The notes under the pieces are model-generated. The model saw only the letters and a program-made list of their open reading frames with translations, was not told the DNA's origin and did no database searches. A program made the position numbers and the translations under genes. From NCBI RefSeq assembly GCF_013911965.1, contig NZ_JACESE010000011.1, positions 1 through 64,000 of the forward strand: 64,000 bases of DNA. The letters run 5' to 3'. This document shows, piece after piece, positions 17,025 to 23,963 of this stretch; position 1 is the stretch's first letter; the number at the start of each line of letters is the position of its first letter. Source of the DNA: Phenylobacterium sp. GTDB lineage: Bacteria > Pseudomonadota > Alphaproteobacteria > Caulobacterales > Caulobacteraceae.

Positions 17025-17126
17025 GCCAAGCCACAGGAGGCGCCCAAGACCACCCTGACTTCCCCTTCCACGCCCTTCGTCGGCGGCCATCCGGTCGGAC
17101 AGCTGGTCCGCCGCGACGACCCCGCC

Positions 17127-17393
17127 GTGGAGATCCGCGGGACCCTTGAGCGCACGCCGGGCTGCGCCCTGATCGCTTCGGCCGAGATCGACGCGCAAGG
17201 CCGACTCTGCGTCGAATACGGCGGAGAGACCCAGATGTACTGGGAAGAGCAGCGCCCGGTGCGCGAGGGCGGCCGGCTGGTGCTGATCGACGTCAACGGG
17301 CTCGAGGTCCTGGAGACCGAGGTTCTCCTGCGGCTGGACGACGGCGCCCTGGTAGATCCGCTGCGGACCGCCGCCGCCTCGCCGGAGCGCTGA
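17127..17393 (+). CDS. Small hypothetical protein with an apparently damaged start codon
   Basis: The only usual start in frame is GTG at 17127 (88 residues). The same frame is open upstream to an AAG at 17046-17048. That codon sits just downstream of AGGAGG, where other genes of this plasmid have ATG (compare GGAGGCTCCC-ATG at 3354). An ATG-to-AAG change would have shortened a 115-residue protein. The protein has a beta-rich pattern (LIASAEIDAQGRLCVEYGG, LVLIDVNGLEVLETEV) and no recognised family. The DpdA-like gene follows one base after its stop. Confidence 0.55.
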   Translation: MEIRGTLERTPGCALIASAEIDAQGRLCVEYGGETQMYWEEQRPVREGGRLVLIDVNGLEVLETEVLLRLDDGALVDPLRTAAASPER

Positions 17394-17394
17394 A

Positions 17395-18165
17395 GTGCGC
17401 TTCTTCGTCGGCGTGCATCATCCGAAGGACGGCTGGCCGCTCAGCCTTCGCGGGCACCCCGTCTGCATATCGGCCAACGCCTTGCGGAGCCGCGCCGGCC
17501 GCATCGCCTTCGTGGGGCAGGGCGACGGCTGGATGCTCGATTCCGGCGCCTTCACCCAGGTGGCGCTGAGCGGCGGCTTTGCCGAGAGCCCGGACGACTA
17601 CGCCGCCCTGGTGCGCCGCTTCGGCGACTGGCCGGGCTCCGGGCTCGAGGCGGCGGTTTCTCAGGACTGGATGTGCGAGCCCGCCATGCTGGACCGCACG
17701 GGGCTTTCGGTGCGGGCGCACCAGCGGCTGACGCTCGAGCGCTACGACGCCATCCGCGCGGCCGGGGTCGGGCGCGTGCGGCTGATGCCGGTGCTGCAGG
17801 GCTGGACCCCGGACGACTACCGCCGGCACCTGGACGACTACGGCGCGCGGCTGGGTCACGGCGCCTGGGTCGGGGTCGGATCGGTCTGCAAGCGCCAGGG
17901 CGATCCGCGCGCGATCGGCGTGATCCTCGGACGCATCCTGCGCGCCCGGCCGGACCTGCGGCTGCACGGCTTCGGCGTCAAGCTCACGGCCCTGCGCAGC
18001 GCGGCGGTGCGGTCGATGCTCCACTCGGCCGACTCCATGGACTGGTCCTATGCGGCGCGCCGTCAGGGCGGCGACCAGAACGACTGGATGGAGGCCTTCC
18101 GCTTCGCCGAGCGCATCGCCGGCCGCGCGCGCGTGGCCTGCGACAGCCAACCTGGGCTCTTCTGA
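17395..18165 (+). CDS. DpdA-family deazapurine DNA-modification protein (tRNA-guanine transglycosylase-like)
   Basis: GTG at 17395 gives 256 residues. The sequence carries the DpdA/TGT-like landmarks: WMLDSGAFTQVAL (catalytic Asp region, near residue 49), SQDWMCEPAML, GLSVRAHQRLT, LMPVLQGWTPDDYRRHL, WVGVGSVCKRQGDP, LHGFGVKLTAL and HSADSMDWSYAARR. DpdA enzymes exchange guanine in DNA for 7-deazaguanine derivatives such as preQ0, protecting DNA from restriction. No preQ0 biosynthesis gene is nearby, so the base would come from host queuosine synthesis. It is separated by one base from the preceding small gene. Confidence 0.82.
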   Translation: MRFFVGVHHPKDGWPLSLRGHPVCISANALRSRAGRIAFVGQGDGWMLDSGAFTQVALSGGFAESPDDYAALVRRFGDWPGSGLEAAVSQDWMCEPAMLDRTGLSVRAHQRLTLERYDAIRAAGVGRVRLMPVLQGWTPDDYRRHLDDYGARLGHGAWVGVGSVCKRQGDPRAIGVILGRILRARPDLRLHGFGVKLTALRSAAVRSMLHSADSMDWSYAARRQGGDQNDWMEAFRFAERIAGRARVACDSQPGLF

Positions 18166-18436
18166 CGCCGGGCGCCGCCGGTGTCGGGGCGGGGAAGGGG
18201 GCGTCGGCGGTCTTCGGGGCGAGCGGAGCGGCTGGCGGTCGGCTCCGCCGCGCCGGTTCAGGCTGGACCTTGCCCCAAGATCGGCGGGCTTCAAGGGCGG
18301 CCCTGCGGGCCGTCGCCGGCGATCCGCGTGCCGCGGCCCCTTGAGGCCCGCCGCTCGTGGGGCCCGGGCGGTCCAGAGGCGCGGCGAGGAAGCCGCCCTC
18401 CCGGAGCAGCTCCGGCGTCCCTGAAAGGCCCTTGCC
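18166..18436. other. Non-coding gap between the DpdA-like and SLOG genes
   Basis: No reading frame with a credible start and protein-like composition was found. The stretch is very GC-rich, begins with a G-rich tract like the leader repeats, and ends with a modest ribosome site before the ATG at 18437. Confidence 0.4.
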
Positions 18437-19363
18437 ATGTCCCTTCTCCTCACCCCCGACCTCTCCACCTTCGAAGGCGTCTGCGCCGCCGCCCACGACG
18501 GCCGCGACCATCCCGAGCGCGACGAGCTGTTGCAGCTCGGCGAGGCGCTGATGACCGAGACCCTCGACGTCACCGCCGACACCGCCCTGGAGGACTTCCA
18601 GACGACCATCGCCGAGGGGCTGATCGGCGCGTTCCAGTCGATCGCGCTTCGGCTGCAGCGGGAGGCCGATCGGGCGTCGGACGAGGTGAAGCGGCTGACC
18701 CGCGACTTCGACGGCTCGGAGATCGCCGACGTCGAGTTGCAGGAGGCGACCCGCAAGGCGCACGCCGCCGAGGCCGCCGTCCAGGCCGTGGAGCTGATCC
18801 GCGACCGCGCCAGCGAGACCTACACCCTCATCACCGGCGAGATCTGGTCGCCGTGGCGGGGCAGCGTCCGGCGCACCGCCTCGACCGCGGCCCAGATCGA
18901 CGCCCGGGAGGCGCTCCGGGCCAAGCGCGCCCGGGCCCAGGCGAGCGTCGAGCCGGGCGCCCAGGTGGTGGCCTTCCGCGGCTCGCCCAAGGCCGACACC
19001 CAGGCGGACGTGAGCCGCATCTTCGACGCGCTGAACTGGGCGCTCGCCCACTGGCCGCAGATGAAGCTCGCCACCACGGGCCTCAACGGCGCCGAGCGCC
19101 TGGCGATCAAGTGGGCGCGCCGTCAGGGCGTCGACCACATCGCAGCCAAGCCGGACTTCGACCAGTTCCGCACCGCCGCGCCCTTCCGGGCCAACGACGA
19201 CATGCTGGCGCTGGAGCCGGTGCTGGTGCTGACGCTTCCCAACAGCCTCGATGCGGCGCGGGCGGCGGACCTCAAGCCCTTCGGCCCGGCCCTGAACCTC
19301 GGCCAGAAGGCCGTGGAGAGCGGCGTTCGGCACGTGGCGATCAGCGGCCGCCGCGCCGGATAG
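18437..19363 (+). CDS. SLOG-superfamily protein (DUF2493, YspA-like)
   Basis: ATG at 18437 gives 308 residues. The N-terminal 160 residues are mostly helical and charged, with a long coiled-coil-like stretch. The C-terminal part is a DUF2493/YspA Rossmann-like SLOG domain (NWALAHWPQMKLATTGLNGA, ERLAIKWARRQGV, ALEPVLVLTLPNSLDAARA). SLOG domains bind or process nucleotides and turn up in defence and signalling. Here the gene lies between the DpdA-like and Mom-like genes, so a nucleotide-sensing or base-handling role in the same modification process is possible but unproven. Confidence 0.8.
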   Translation: MSLLLTPDLSTFEGVCAAAHDGRDHPERDELLQLGEALMTETLDVTADTALEDFQTTIAEGLIGAFQSIALRLQREADRASDEVKRLTRDFDGSEIADVELQEATRKAHAAEAAVQAVELIRDRASETYTLITGEIWSPWRGSVRRTASTAAQIDAREALRAKRARAQASVEPGAQVVAFRGSPKADTQADVSRIFDALNWALAHWPQMKLATTGLNGAERLAIKWARRQGVDHIAAKPDFDQFRTAAPFRANDDMLALEPVLVLTLPNSLDAARAADLKPFGPALNLGQKAVESGVRHVAISGRRAG

Positions 19364-19458
19364 GCGCCGCGCGGCGGCCCTGGCGGGCCGCCGCTCCCGC
19401 TCCGGTCGGGAGGCGAAGGGAGGGCCGGCTGGGGCGAACGCCTGGAGGAGCTCGCCCG

Positions 19459-20367
19459 ATGGACCTGATGGAGACTGTTTCGCCCGCCGCACGCCGGCGC
19501 GCGCAGCGCAGCCAGCGCTGGCGCGACCGGCGGGCGCTGTTCGTACCCGACGCGACCGTCATCGATCCGGCCGCCTACGCCGTCGACGTGATCGGCCCGG
19601 CGCTCGCCCGCGCCTTCGTGGTCCGCCACCACTACGCCGGCAGCTTCCCGGCCGCGCGGCTGAGCCTCGGCCTCTTCGGGCCCGGGCCGGCCGGACGCTC
19701 GCAGCTGGTCGGAGTGGCCGCCTTCTCGGTGCCCATCAACGACCGCTGCGTGGCGCGGCACACCGGCCTGCCTGAGCCGCGGGCGGGCGCCGACCTCGGC
19801 CGCTTCGTGCTGCTGGACGAGGTGGCCGGCAACGGCGAGACCTGGTTCCTGGCCCGTGCGTTCCGGCTGCTCCGGCGGGAGAAGCCGGAGATCGAGGCGG
19901 TGATCGCCTATTCCGACCCTATGCCGCGGGTGGGGCCGGGCGGCCGTCTCGCCAGCCCCGGCCATATCGGCGCCGTCTACCGGGACTTCGGCCGTGGCCT
20001 GGCCTACCGCGGGCGGGCGCGTCCGCGCACCGAGCACGTGACACCGGACGGGCGGGTCTTCTCCGCCCGCGCCGCCTCCAAGATCCGGGGCGGCGAGCGG
20101 GGTTTCGCCTACGCCGTCGACGAGCTCGTGCGCCGCGGCGCGCCCGCGCCCACGGGCGATGACCTGCGCGGCTGGTACGACGGTCTGGCAGCCTCAGGGT
20201 TCCTGCGGCCCCGCCGGCATCCGGGCAACCACGTCTACACCTTCGCGCTCACCCAGCGCGCCCGGGTCGCCAGCCGTCCGCTGCCCGCCCTGGCGCCGCC
20301 CGGGCGCCGGTCCGCGGCGTGGGGGTCCGAGGCTTCTCATCTGGAGCCGCTCGGCGCGGCGGCCTGA
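19459..20367 (+). CDS. Mom-family DNA adenine-modification protein
   Basis: ATG at 19459 with GGAGGAG upstream gives 302 residues. Landmarks fit the Mom family: FVVRHHYAGSFPAARLSLG, then LVGVAAFSVPIND, ADLGRFVLLDEV, GNGETWFLARAFRLL, VIAYSDPMPRV, GHIGAVYRDFG, SARAASKIRGGERG and HPGNHVYTF. Mom of phage Mu is a GNAT-like enzyme converting adenine to N6-carbamoylmethyladenine, which blocks many restriction enzymes. The protein is longer than Mu Mom, with a basic N-terminal helix and a proline-rich tail. Expression of such toxic modifiers is usually tightly controlled; no regulator is seen next to it. Confidence 0.75.
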   Translation: MDLMETVSPAARRRAQRSQRWRDRRALFVPDATVIDPAAYAVDVIGPALARAFVVRHHYAGSFPAARLSLGLFGPGPAGRSQLVGVAAFSVPINDRCVARHTGLPEPRAGADLGRFVLLDEVAGNGETWFLARAFRLLRREKPEIEAVIAYSDPMPRVGPGGRLASPGHIGAVYRDFGRGLAYRGRARPRTEHVTPDGRVFSARAASKIRGGERGFAYAVDELVRRGAPAPTGDDLRGWYDGLAASGFLRPRRHPGNHVYTFALTQRARVASRPLPALAPPGRRSAAWGSEASHLEPLGAAA

Positions 20368-20963
20368 TCCTGCCCGCCGGCTCGAGGACGCGCGCGACCC
20401 GCCTCCCGGCGGCTCCGGTGTCGCCTTCCTTCGCGGCCGCCTCTTGCGGCCAGGGTCTGCCGGCCTCCGGCCGGAGAGGCCAACCCTGCGCCGGCCCGGC
20501 TTCGTCGCCCTCGCGGTCCTTCCTCTCCGGCGCGCGGCGCTGACCTCGGTGTTTGGCCGCGCTGATCTCTCGGCGGCCGGCTTGCCAGGTCTGTGGTGCG
20601 CGAGGGGGTTGTGGCCTTGGCGGTCGAGTTCGGCTCCGGCGCTCCGCGCGGGGCAGTGGGGCCGAGGATGCCGGGGCGAGGTCCTTTGGCGGGAGCCTGA
20701 TCCGGTCCGGTCGGCGCGCAGGAACGCCGCTCTCCATCACGATCCCTGACCCGGGCCGGCCCGGTCCAAAAGCCGACCTCGCGGGGCGAGGCGCGGGCCG
20801 GCGGACCCTCCGGCCTTCCGCGCTGCGCTTGTGCAGGCCGGTTTCCACCGCCCGCGGGCTTTCGTCCCGGCCCTGACGGCCCTGGTCCGAAGGGGACGTG
20901 ATCGCGGCGATGTCCGCGAGCCGGTCAGACAGGTCTGGCCGGTCAAGCCCAAGGAGCCACCCC
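20368..20963. other. 596-bp non-coding region before ssb with a hairpin near the start codon
   Basis: No protein-like frame is seen on either strand. A hairpin at 20921-20942 (10-bp arms around AG, with one mismatch that pairs as G-U in RNA) ends 21 nt before the ssb ATG. It may influence ssb translation or transcription. On conjugative plasmids ssb often lies in the leading region, where folded single-stranded DNA can serve as promoter. That possibility is only suggested here by position and structure. Confidence 0.4.
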
Positions 20964-21368
20964 ATGAACCTCGTCGTCCTCACCGGCCGCATCGGCGCCC
21001 AACCGGAGATCCGCACCCTCAATTCCGGCGACAAGGTCGCCAACTTCAGCCTCGCGACCGAGGAACGCTGGCGCGACCGGCAGTCCGGAGAGAAGAAGTC
21101 GCGCACCACCTGGCACCGGGTGGTCACCTACGCCCCGGGCACGGTCAAGTTCCTGGAGGAGTACGTCGACAAGGGCGACCTGATCCAGGTGGTAGGCATG
21201 CTCCGCAACGAGGCCTGGGAAGACGCTCAGGGCCAGAAGCGCCAGGCCACCAAGATCGCCGTCACCGGCGCCGGCCACCGGGTGGAGAAGCTGGCGAGCC
21301 CCCGCGACGAGGCCGCCCAGGGCGAGGCCGCCCCCGAGCCGGACCTCGACGACGAGATCCCCTTCTGA
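20964..21368 (+). CDS. ssb: Single-stranded DNA-binding protein
   Basis: ATG at 20964 with AGGAG upstream gives 134 residues. The OB fold is typical: NLVVLTGRIGAQPEIRTLNS, then VANFSLATEERW and TTWHRVVTY, KGDLIQVVGMLRNEAW. The C-terminus ends in the acidic tip DLDDEIPF that recruits repair and replication proteins. It is shorter than chromosomal SSB because the linker is small. A plasmid SSB would coat transferred single strands and support replication. An intrinsic terminator follows at 21379. Confidence 0.95.
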   Translation: MNLVVLTGRIGAQPEIRTLNSGDKVANFSLATEERWRDRQSGEKKSRTTWHRVVTYAPGTVKFLEEYVDKGDLIQVVGMLRNEAWEDAQGQKRQATKIAVTGAGHRVEKLASPRDEAAQGEAAPEPDLDDEIPF

Positions 21369-21378
21369 GGGCGCGCGC

Positions 21379-21410
21379 GGCCCGCCCGGTTCGCCGGGCG
21401 GGCCTTGTCC
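21379..21410 (+). terminator. Strong intrinsic terminator after ssb
   Basis: A perfect 11-bp GC stem (21379-21389 with 21394-21404) with a TTCG tetraloop is followed by a T-rich tail (TTGTCCTTGT). It closes the ssb transcript 10 bp after the stop codon. Confidence 0.8.
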
Positions 21411-21429
21411 TTGTCGTGTGTTCCGTCGG

Positions 21430-21711
21430 ATGAGGACGCTGGGAGAACCGCTGGTGCCTGTCACCGCCTCGGCCGGCGAGGTCGAAAACAACTTCGCAGC
21501 CTTTCATGACCTCGCCCTGAGCGCGCCGGTCCGCGTCACCCGGGAGGGGCGGGAGACCGTGTACATCGTCTCGGCCGAGACCTTCCACTGGCTAAAACAG
21601 AGCGAACGCGCCGCTCCGGCCTCGGAGGATCTCTCCGAGGCCGAGGTTGCGGCCAACACGGCGGCGGAAATCCCGCCCGAGCATCGCTACAGTCTGAAGG
21701 GTTCGGATTAG
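21430..21711 (+). CDS. Phd/YefM-type antitoxin, apparently orphan
   Basis: ATG at 21430 (GTG at 21418 also possible) gives 93 residues. The N-terminal Phd/YefM fold is visible: VTASAGEVENNFAAFHDLAL, then RVTREGRETVYIVSAETFHW. The C-terminal tail is acidic, as in antitoxins that wrap a toxin. No Doc, RelE or PIN-like gene follows; the next gene encodes an unrelated protein. It may be a remnant, an anti-addiction antitoxin against a host toxin, or a plain repressor. Confidence 0.72.
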   Translation: MRTLGEPLVPVTASAGEVENNFAAFHDLALSAPVRVTREGRETVYIVSAETFHWLKQSERAAPASEDLSEAEVAANTAAEIPPEHRYSLKGSD

Positions 21712-21792
21712 CGGGCGGCCTGGTGGGGGCGACCGCCGCTGAATCGGCGCCGGCATGGAATCGCCGCAGCCTCGGCTTTGGGAGGACCGCCG

Positions 21793-22401
21793 ATGCCGAA
21801 CCAGACCGAAGTGGGCGCCGCCGTCGCCGAGGCCCTGGCGCGGGCCCAGCACCATCGCCAGCGCTCGCCGCGCAAGATGCGGGTGCGCCTGCTCACCCAA
21901 TGGGGCGAGGGCGAAGGGCTGACGGTCCAGGCCCGCATCGCCGGCCGCTGCGAGTCCGAACTGGTCGCGCAGGAGGGGCTGGGGGTGCGGGTGATCCCCT
22001 GGGCCGAGCTCGACCGGCGGGCCGGCGAGCTCCCGGGCCTGGTGGACGCGGCGGTGGAGGAGATCGAAACGGCCGTGGCCGCAGCGCCGGCTCCAGCGCG
22101 GCCGAGCCGGGTCGAGGGCGGGCTCGATTGGGAGGCTTACGAGGGCCTCGCCGAGGCGGCCTATGAGCGGGTGCTGGCGGTGATGCGGCCGCTGGTGGAA
22201 GAGGCGCCGGCCTCTCTGTCGCTTGGCGGCGCCCTGGAGGCGGTGTTCCTCGGGCTGATGAAGGCGGCGGCGCTGGCCAGCGTCGGGGCCGGCATGGGGA
22301 AGGACGACGCGCGCGAGATGCTGGAGGCGGCGGTGGCCGAGCTGCTCGGCCGAGTCTCGGAGGGCCATCGCGCCAGCCTCGCGCCCCGTCTGGACGCCTA
22401 G
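21793..22401 (+). CDS. Hypothetical protein
   Basis: ATG at 21793, preceded by GGAGGA, gives 202 residues; a TTG at 21778 would add five. The first 70 residues have a strand-rich pattern (MRVRLLTQWGEGEGLTVQAR, LGVRVIPWAELDRR). The rest is alanine- and glutamate-rich helix with a conserved-looking W near residue 116. No family is recognised. It converges with the RES toxin gene, overlapping it by 4 bp at the stop codons. Confidence 0.6.
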   Translation: MPNQTEVGAAVAEALARAQHHRQRSPRKMRVRLLTQWGEGEGLTVQARIAGRCESELVAQEGLGVRVIPWAELDRRAGELPGLVDAAVEEIETAVAAAPAPARPSRVEGGLDWEAYEGLAEAAYERVLAVMRPLVEEAPASLSLGGALEAVFLGLMKAAALASVGAGMGKDDAREMLEAAVAELLGRVSEGHRASLAPRLDA

Positions 22402-22994
22402 CGGGCGGGGGCCAGGCCCACGCCATAGTGCTCGGCCAGAAGGTAGAAGCCCTCCTCGTTGTCGAGGTCTTCGGTCTTGGCCTCAAGCGTGAGCGCCGTG
22501 GCGGCGCGGTCGAAGATCGCGTAGCAGACCTCGGCGTCGTCGTGCCGGGCCGTATAGGCGACGCCGTCGGCCTGAAGGGGATGGTCGTGCAGGGCCGCCG
22601 ACCAGGCCTGGGGCGCATCATAGGGCAGGCCGCCGTGCGTCACCTCGGCAGTGGCGCCCAGGCGCGCGAGGCCCGGCCCGTGCAGCTGGATCAAGGTGAG
22701 CGGGCGCAGGGTCCTCAGCAGCGCCTGGCCCTTGGCGGCGATGAGCTCCGGGGCCAGCAGGGTTTTTCCGGGCGTGCGCAGGAAGGTCTCGGCGAAGGCG
22801 CCCTGCGGCCGGGCGGCGGCGTAGAGCACGCCGTAGCGGCCGTCCGGCGCGTTGAGCCGGCCGGAGAGGCTGTTGTCGAAATAGATCGGCTCGAGGCCCG
22901 CGGGGTAGAACCTGTGCAGCTCGGTCCCTGTCGTCAGAGTGAGCGTGAGCGGCGTGCGGCCGGCGAGGTCCGCGGGCGGGCGCGGCGCCGTCAC
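22398..22994 (-). CDS. RES-domain toxin (NAD+ phosphorylase type)
   Basis: ATG at 22994 gives 198 residues. The RES fold is marked by ELHRFYP (Arg), FDNSLSGRLNAPDGRYGVLY (Tyr), AFAETFLR (Glu) and a C-terminal AIFDRAATAL. RES toxins degrade NAD+ by phosphorolysis, and their antitoxins carry an Xre/MbcA/ParS toxin-binding domain. Exactly such a gene lies upstream and overlaps by 4 bp (ATGA). The pair would stabilise the plasmid. Confidence 0.88.
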   Translation of the reverse strand: MTAPRPPADLAGRTPLTLTLTTGTELHRFYPAGLEPIYFDNSLSGRLNAPDGRYGVLYAAARPQGAFAETFLRTPGKTLLAPELIAAKGQALLRTLRPLTLIQLHGPGLARLGATAEVTHGGLPYDAPQAWSAALHDHPLQADGVAYTARHDDAEVCYAIFDRAATALTLEAKTEDLDNEEGFYLLAEHYGVGLAPAR

Positions 22995-23701
22995 GCCCCC
23001 TGCTGGCCGATGCGGCGCGCGGCCTCGACGACCTCGTCGGTTTCGCCGGCCTTGAGGGCGTCGATCGGTCGGCGGCCGCCCAGGCGATCGTCGGGGTTCA
23101 CCAGGAAGTTCAGCACGGCCCAGGGATTGCGGAACGGCAGGGCCTGGCGGACTTCGCGGAGGCCGTCCACCACCTCGCCGTCGTCGGTGAACTGGACGGT
23201 GGGGAAGCGCCGGCGGTTGCTGGGGCCCGGCACCGCCAGCAGCGAGCCTTCGCGGACGCGCTTTTCCACCGCCTGGCGGGAGACGCCGTTCAGGAGGGCG
23301 CGCACCTCGCCCAGTTCATAGGCGCCGCCGGCCCGCTTCAGGTCCTCCTGGGCGGTGCGGACGCCGCGCAGCAGGGCGCGGGCCTTGGCGCTGGGCTCGA
23401 AGGCTTCGGTGTCGATGACCGCAGTCGGGCCCGGCTGGGCGCGTTCGAGGATGCGGCCCCTGGCGTCCTGGACCCGCACCTGTCCATAGCGTTCCACCAG
23501 GCCCGAGCTCTCCAGGTAGCTCTGGTCGGCGGCGCCTTCCGGGATGATGACCAGGGTGGCGTCCTTAGGCGGGGTGATCTTTTCGAGCGCCCGGGCGCCG
23601 CCCTTGACCTTGTAGGCGTAGACGAACTGGCCGCTGCCGGCGTTGCGCGTGGCGCCTTTGCGCATCGCGCCGCCGTCGGTGGACTTCTGGGCCTGGGCCA
23701 T
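22991..23701 (-). CDS. Xre/MbcA/ParS-type antitoxin partner of the RES toxin
   Basis: ATG at 23701 gives 236 residues. The C-terminal about 55 residues (WAVLNFLVNPDDRLGGRRPI, then DALKAGETDEVVEAARRIG) match the MbcA/ParS/Xre toxin-binding domain (formerly DUF2384). A helix-turn-helix-like segment (LLNGVSRQAVEKRVREG) precedes it. The N-terminal about 120 residues are an extra domain not usual for short antitoxins (FVYAYKVKGGARALEKI, LVIIPEGAADQSY). Three 9-bp-spaced AAGTTG repeats upstream (23747-23770) are candidate operator sites. Confidence 0.82.
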   Translation of the reverse strand: MAQAQKSTDGGAMRKGATRNAGSGQFVYAYKVKGGARALEKITPPKDATLVIIPEGAADQSYLESSGLVERYGQVRVQDARGRILERAQPGPTAVIDTEAFEPSAKARALLRGVRTAQEDLKRAGGAYELGEVRALLNGVSRQAVEKRVREGSLLAVPGPSNRRRFPTVQFTDDGEVVDGLREVRQALPFRNPWAVLNFLVNPDDRLGGRRPIDALKAGETDEVVEAARRIGQQGA

Positions 23702-23746
23702 GGGCGGACTCCTCGGCTGCAATATGGTCCTGTTGCGGCTTGGATG

Positions 23747-23770
23747 CAACTTTCGCAACTTCGACAACTT
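23747..23770 (-). promoter_or_regulatory. Three 9-bp-spaced repeats upstream of the Xre antitoxin
   Basis: CAACTT on the plus strand (AAGTTG on the minus) occurs at 23747, 23756 and 23765, exactly 9 bp apart, 46-69 bp upstream of the antitoxin ATG. Regular direct repeats at this place suit cooperative binding by the antitoxin for autoregulation. Confidence 0.55.
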
Positions 23771-23928
23771 CTTGCGCGTCCCTTTGGCCGCGAGAGGTTG
23801 GGCGTGTCCCGCCGCTGGCGCGGCGGGCCGGGCTCTACTCGCCGGCCTGGCCGGCTCCCGGAGCCCCGTTCCGGGTCTCCGCCCATGCGGGTTGCGATCC
23901 CTCACGCGGACGGCGGCCCTTGGGCGCG

Positions 23929-23958
23929 GCGAGGCGCAGGCCGGGACCTGCGCCTCGC
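23929..23958 (-). terminator. Hairpin just after terC
   Basis: A perfect 12-bp stem (23929-23940 with 23947-23958) with a 6-nt loop starts 6 bp after the terC stop. There is no T-run, so termination efficiency is uncertain, but it fits an end-of-transcript structure. Confidence 0.5.
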
Positions 23959-23963
23959 TGGAG

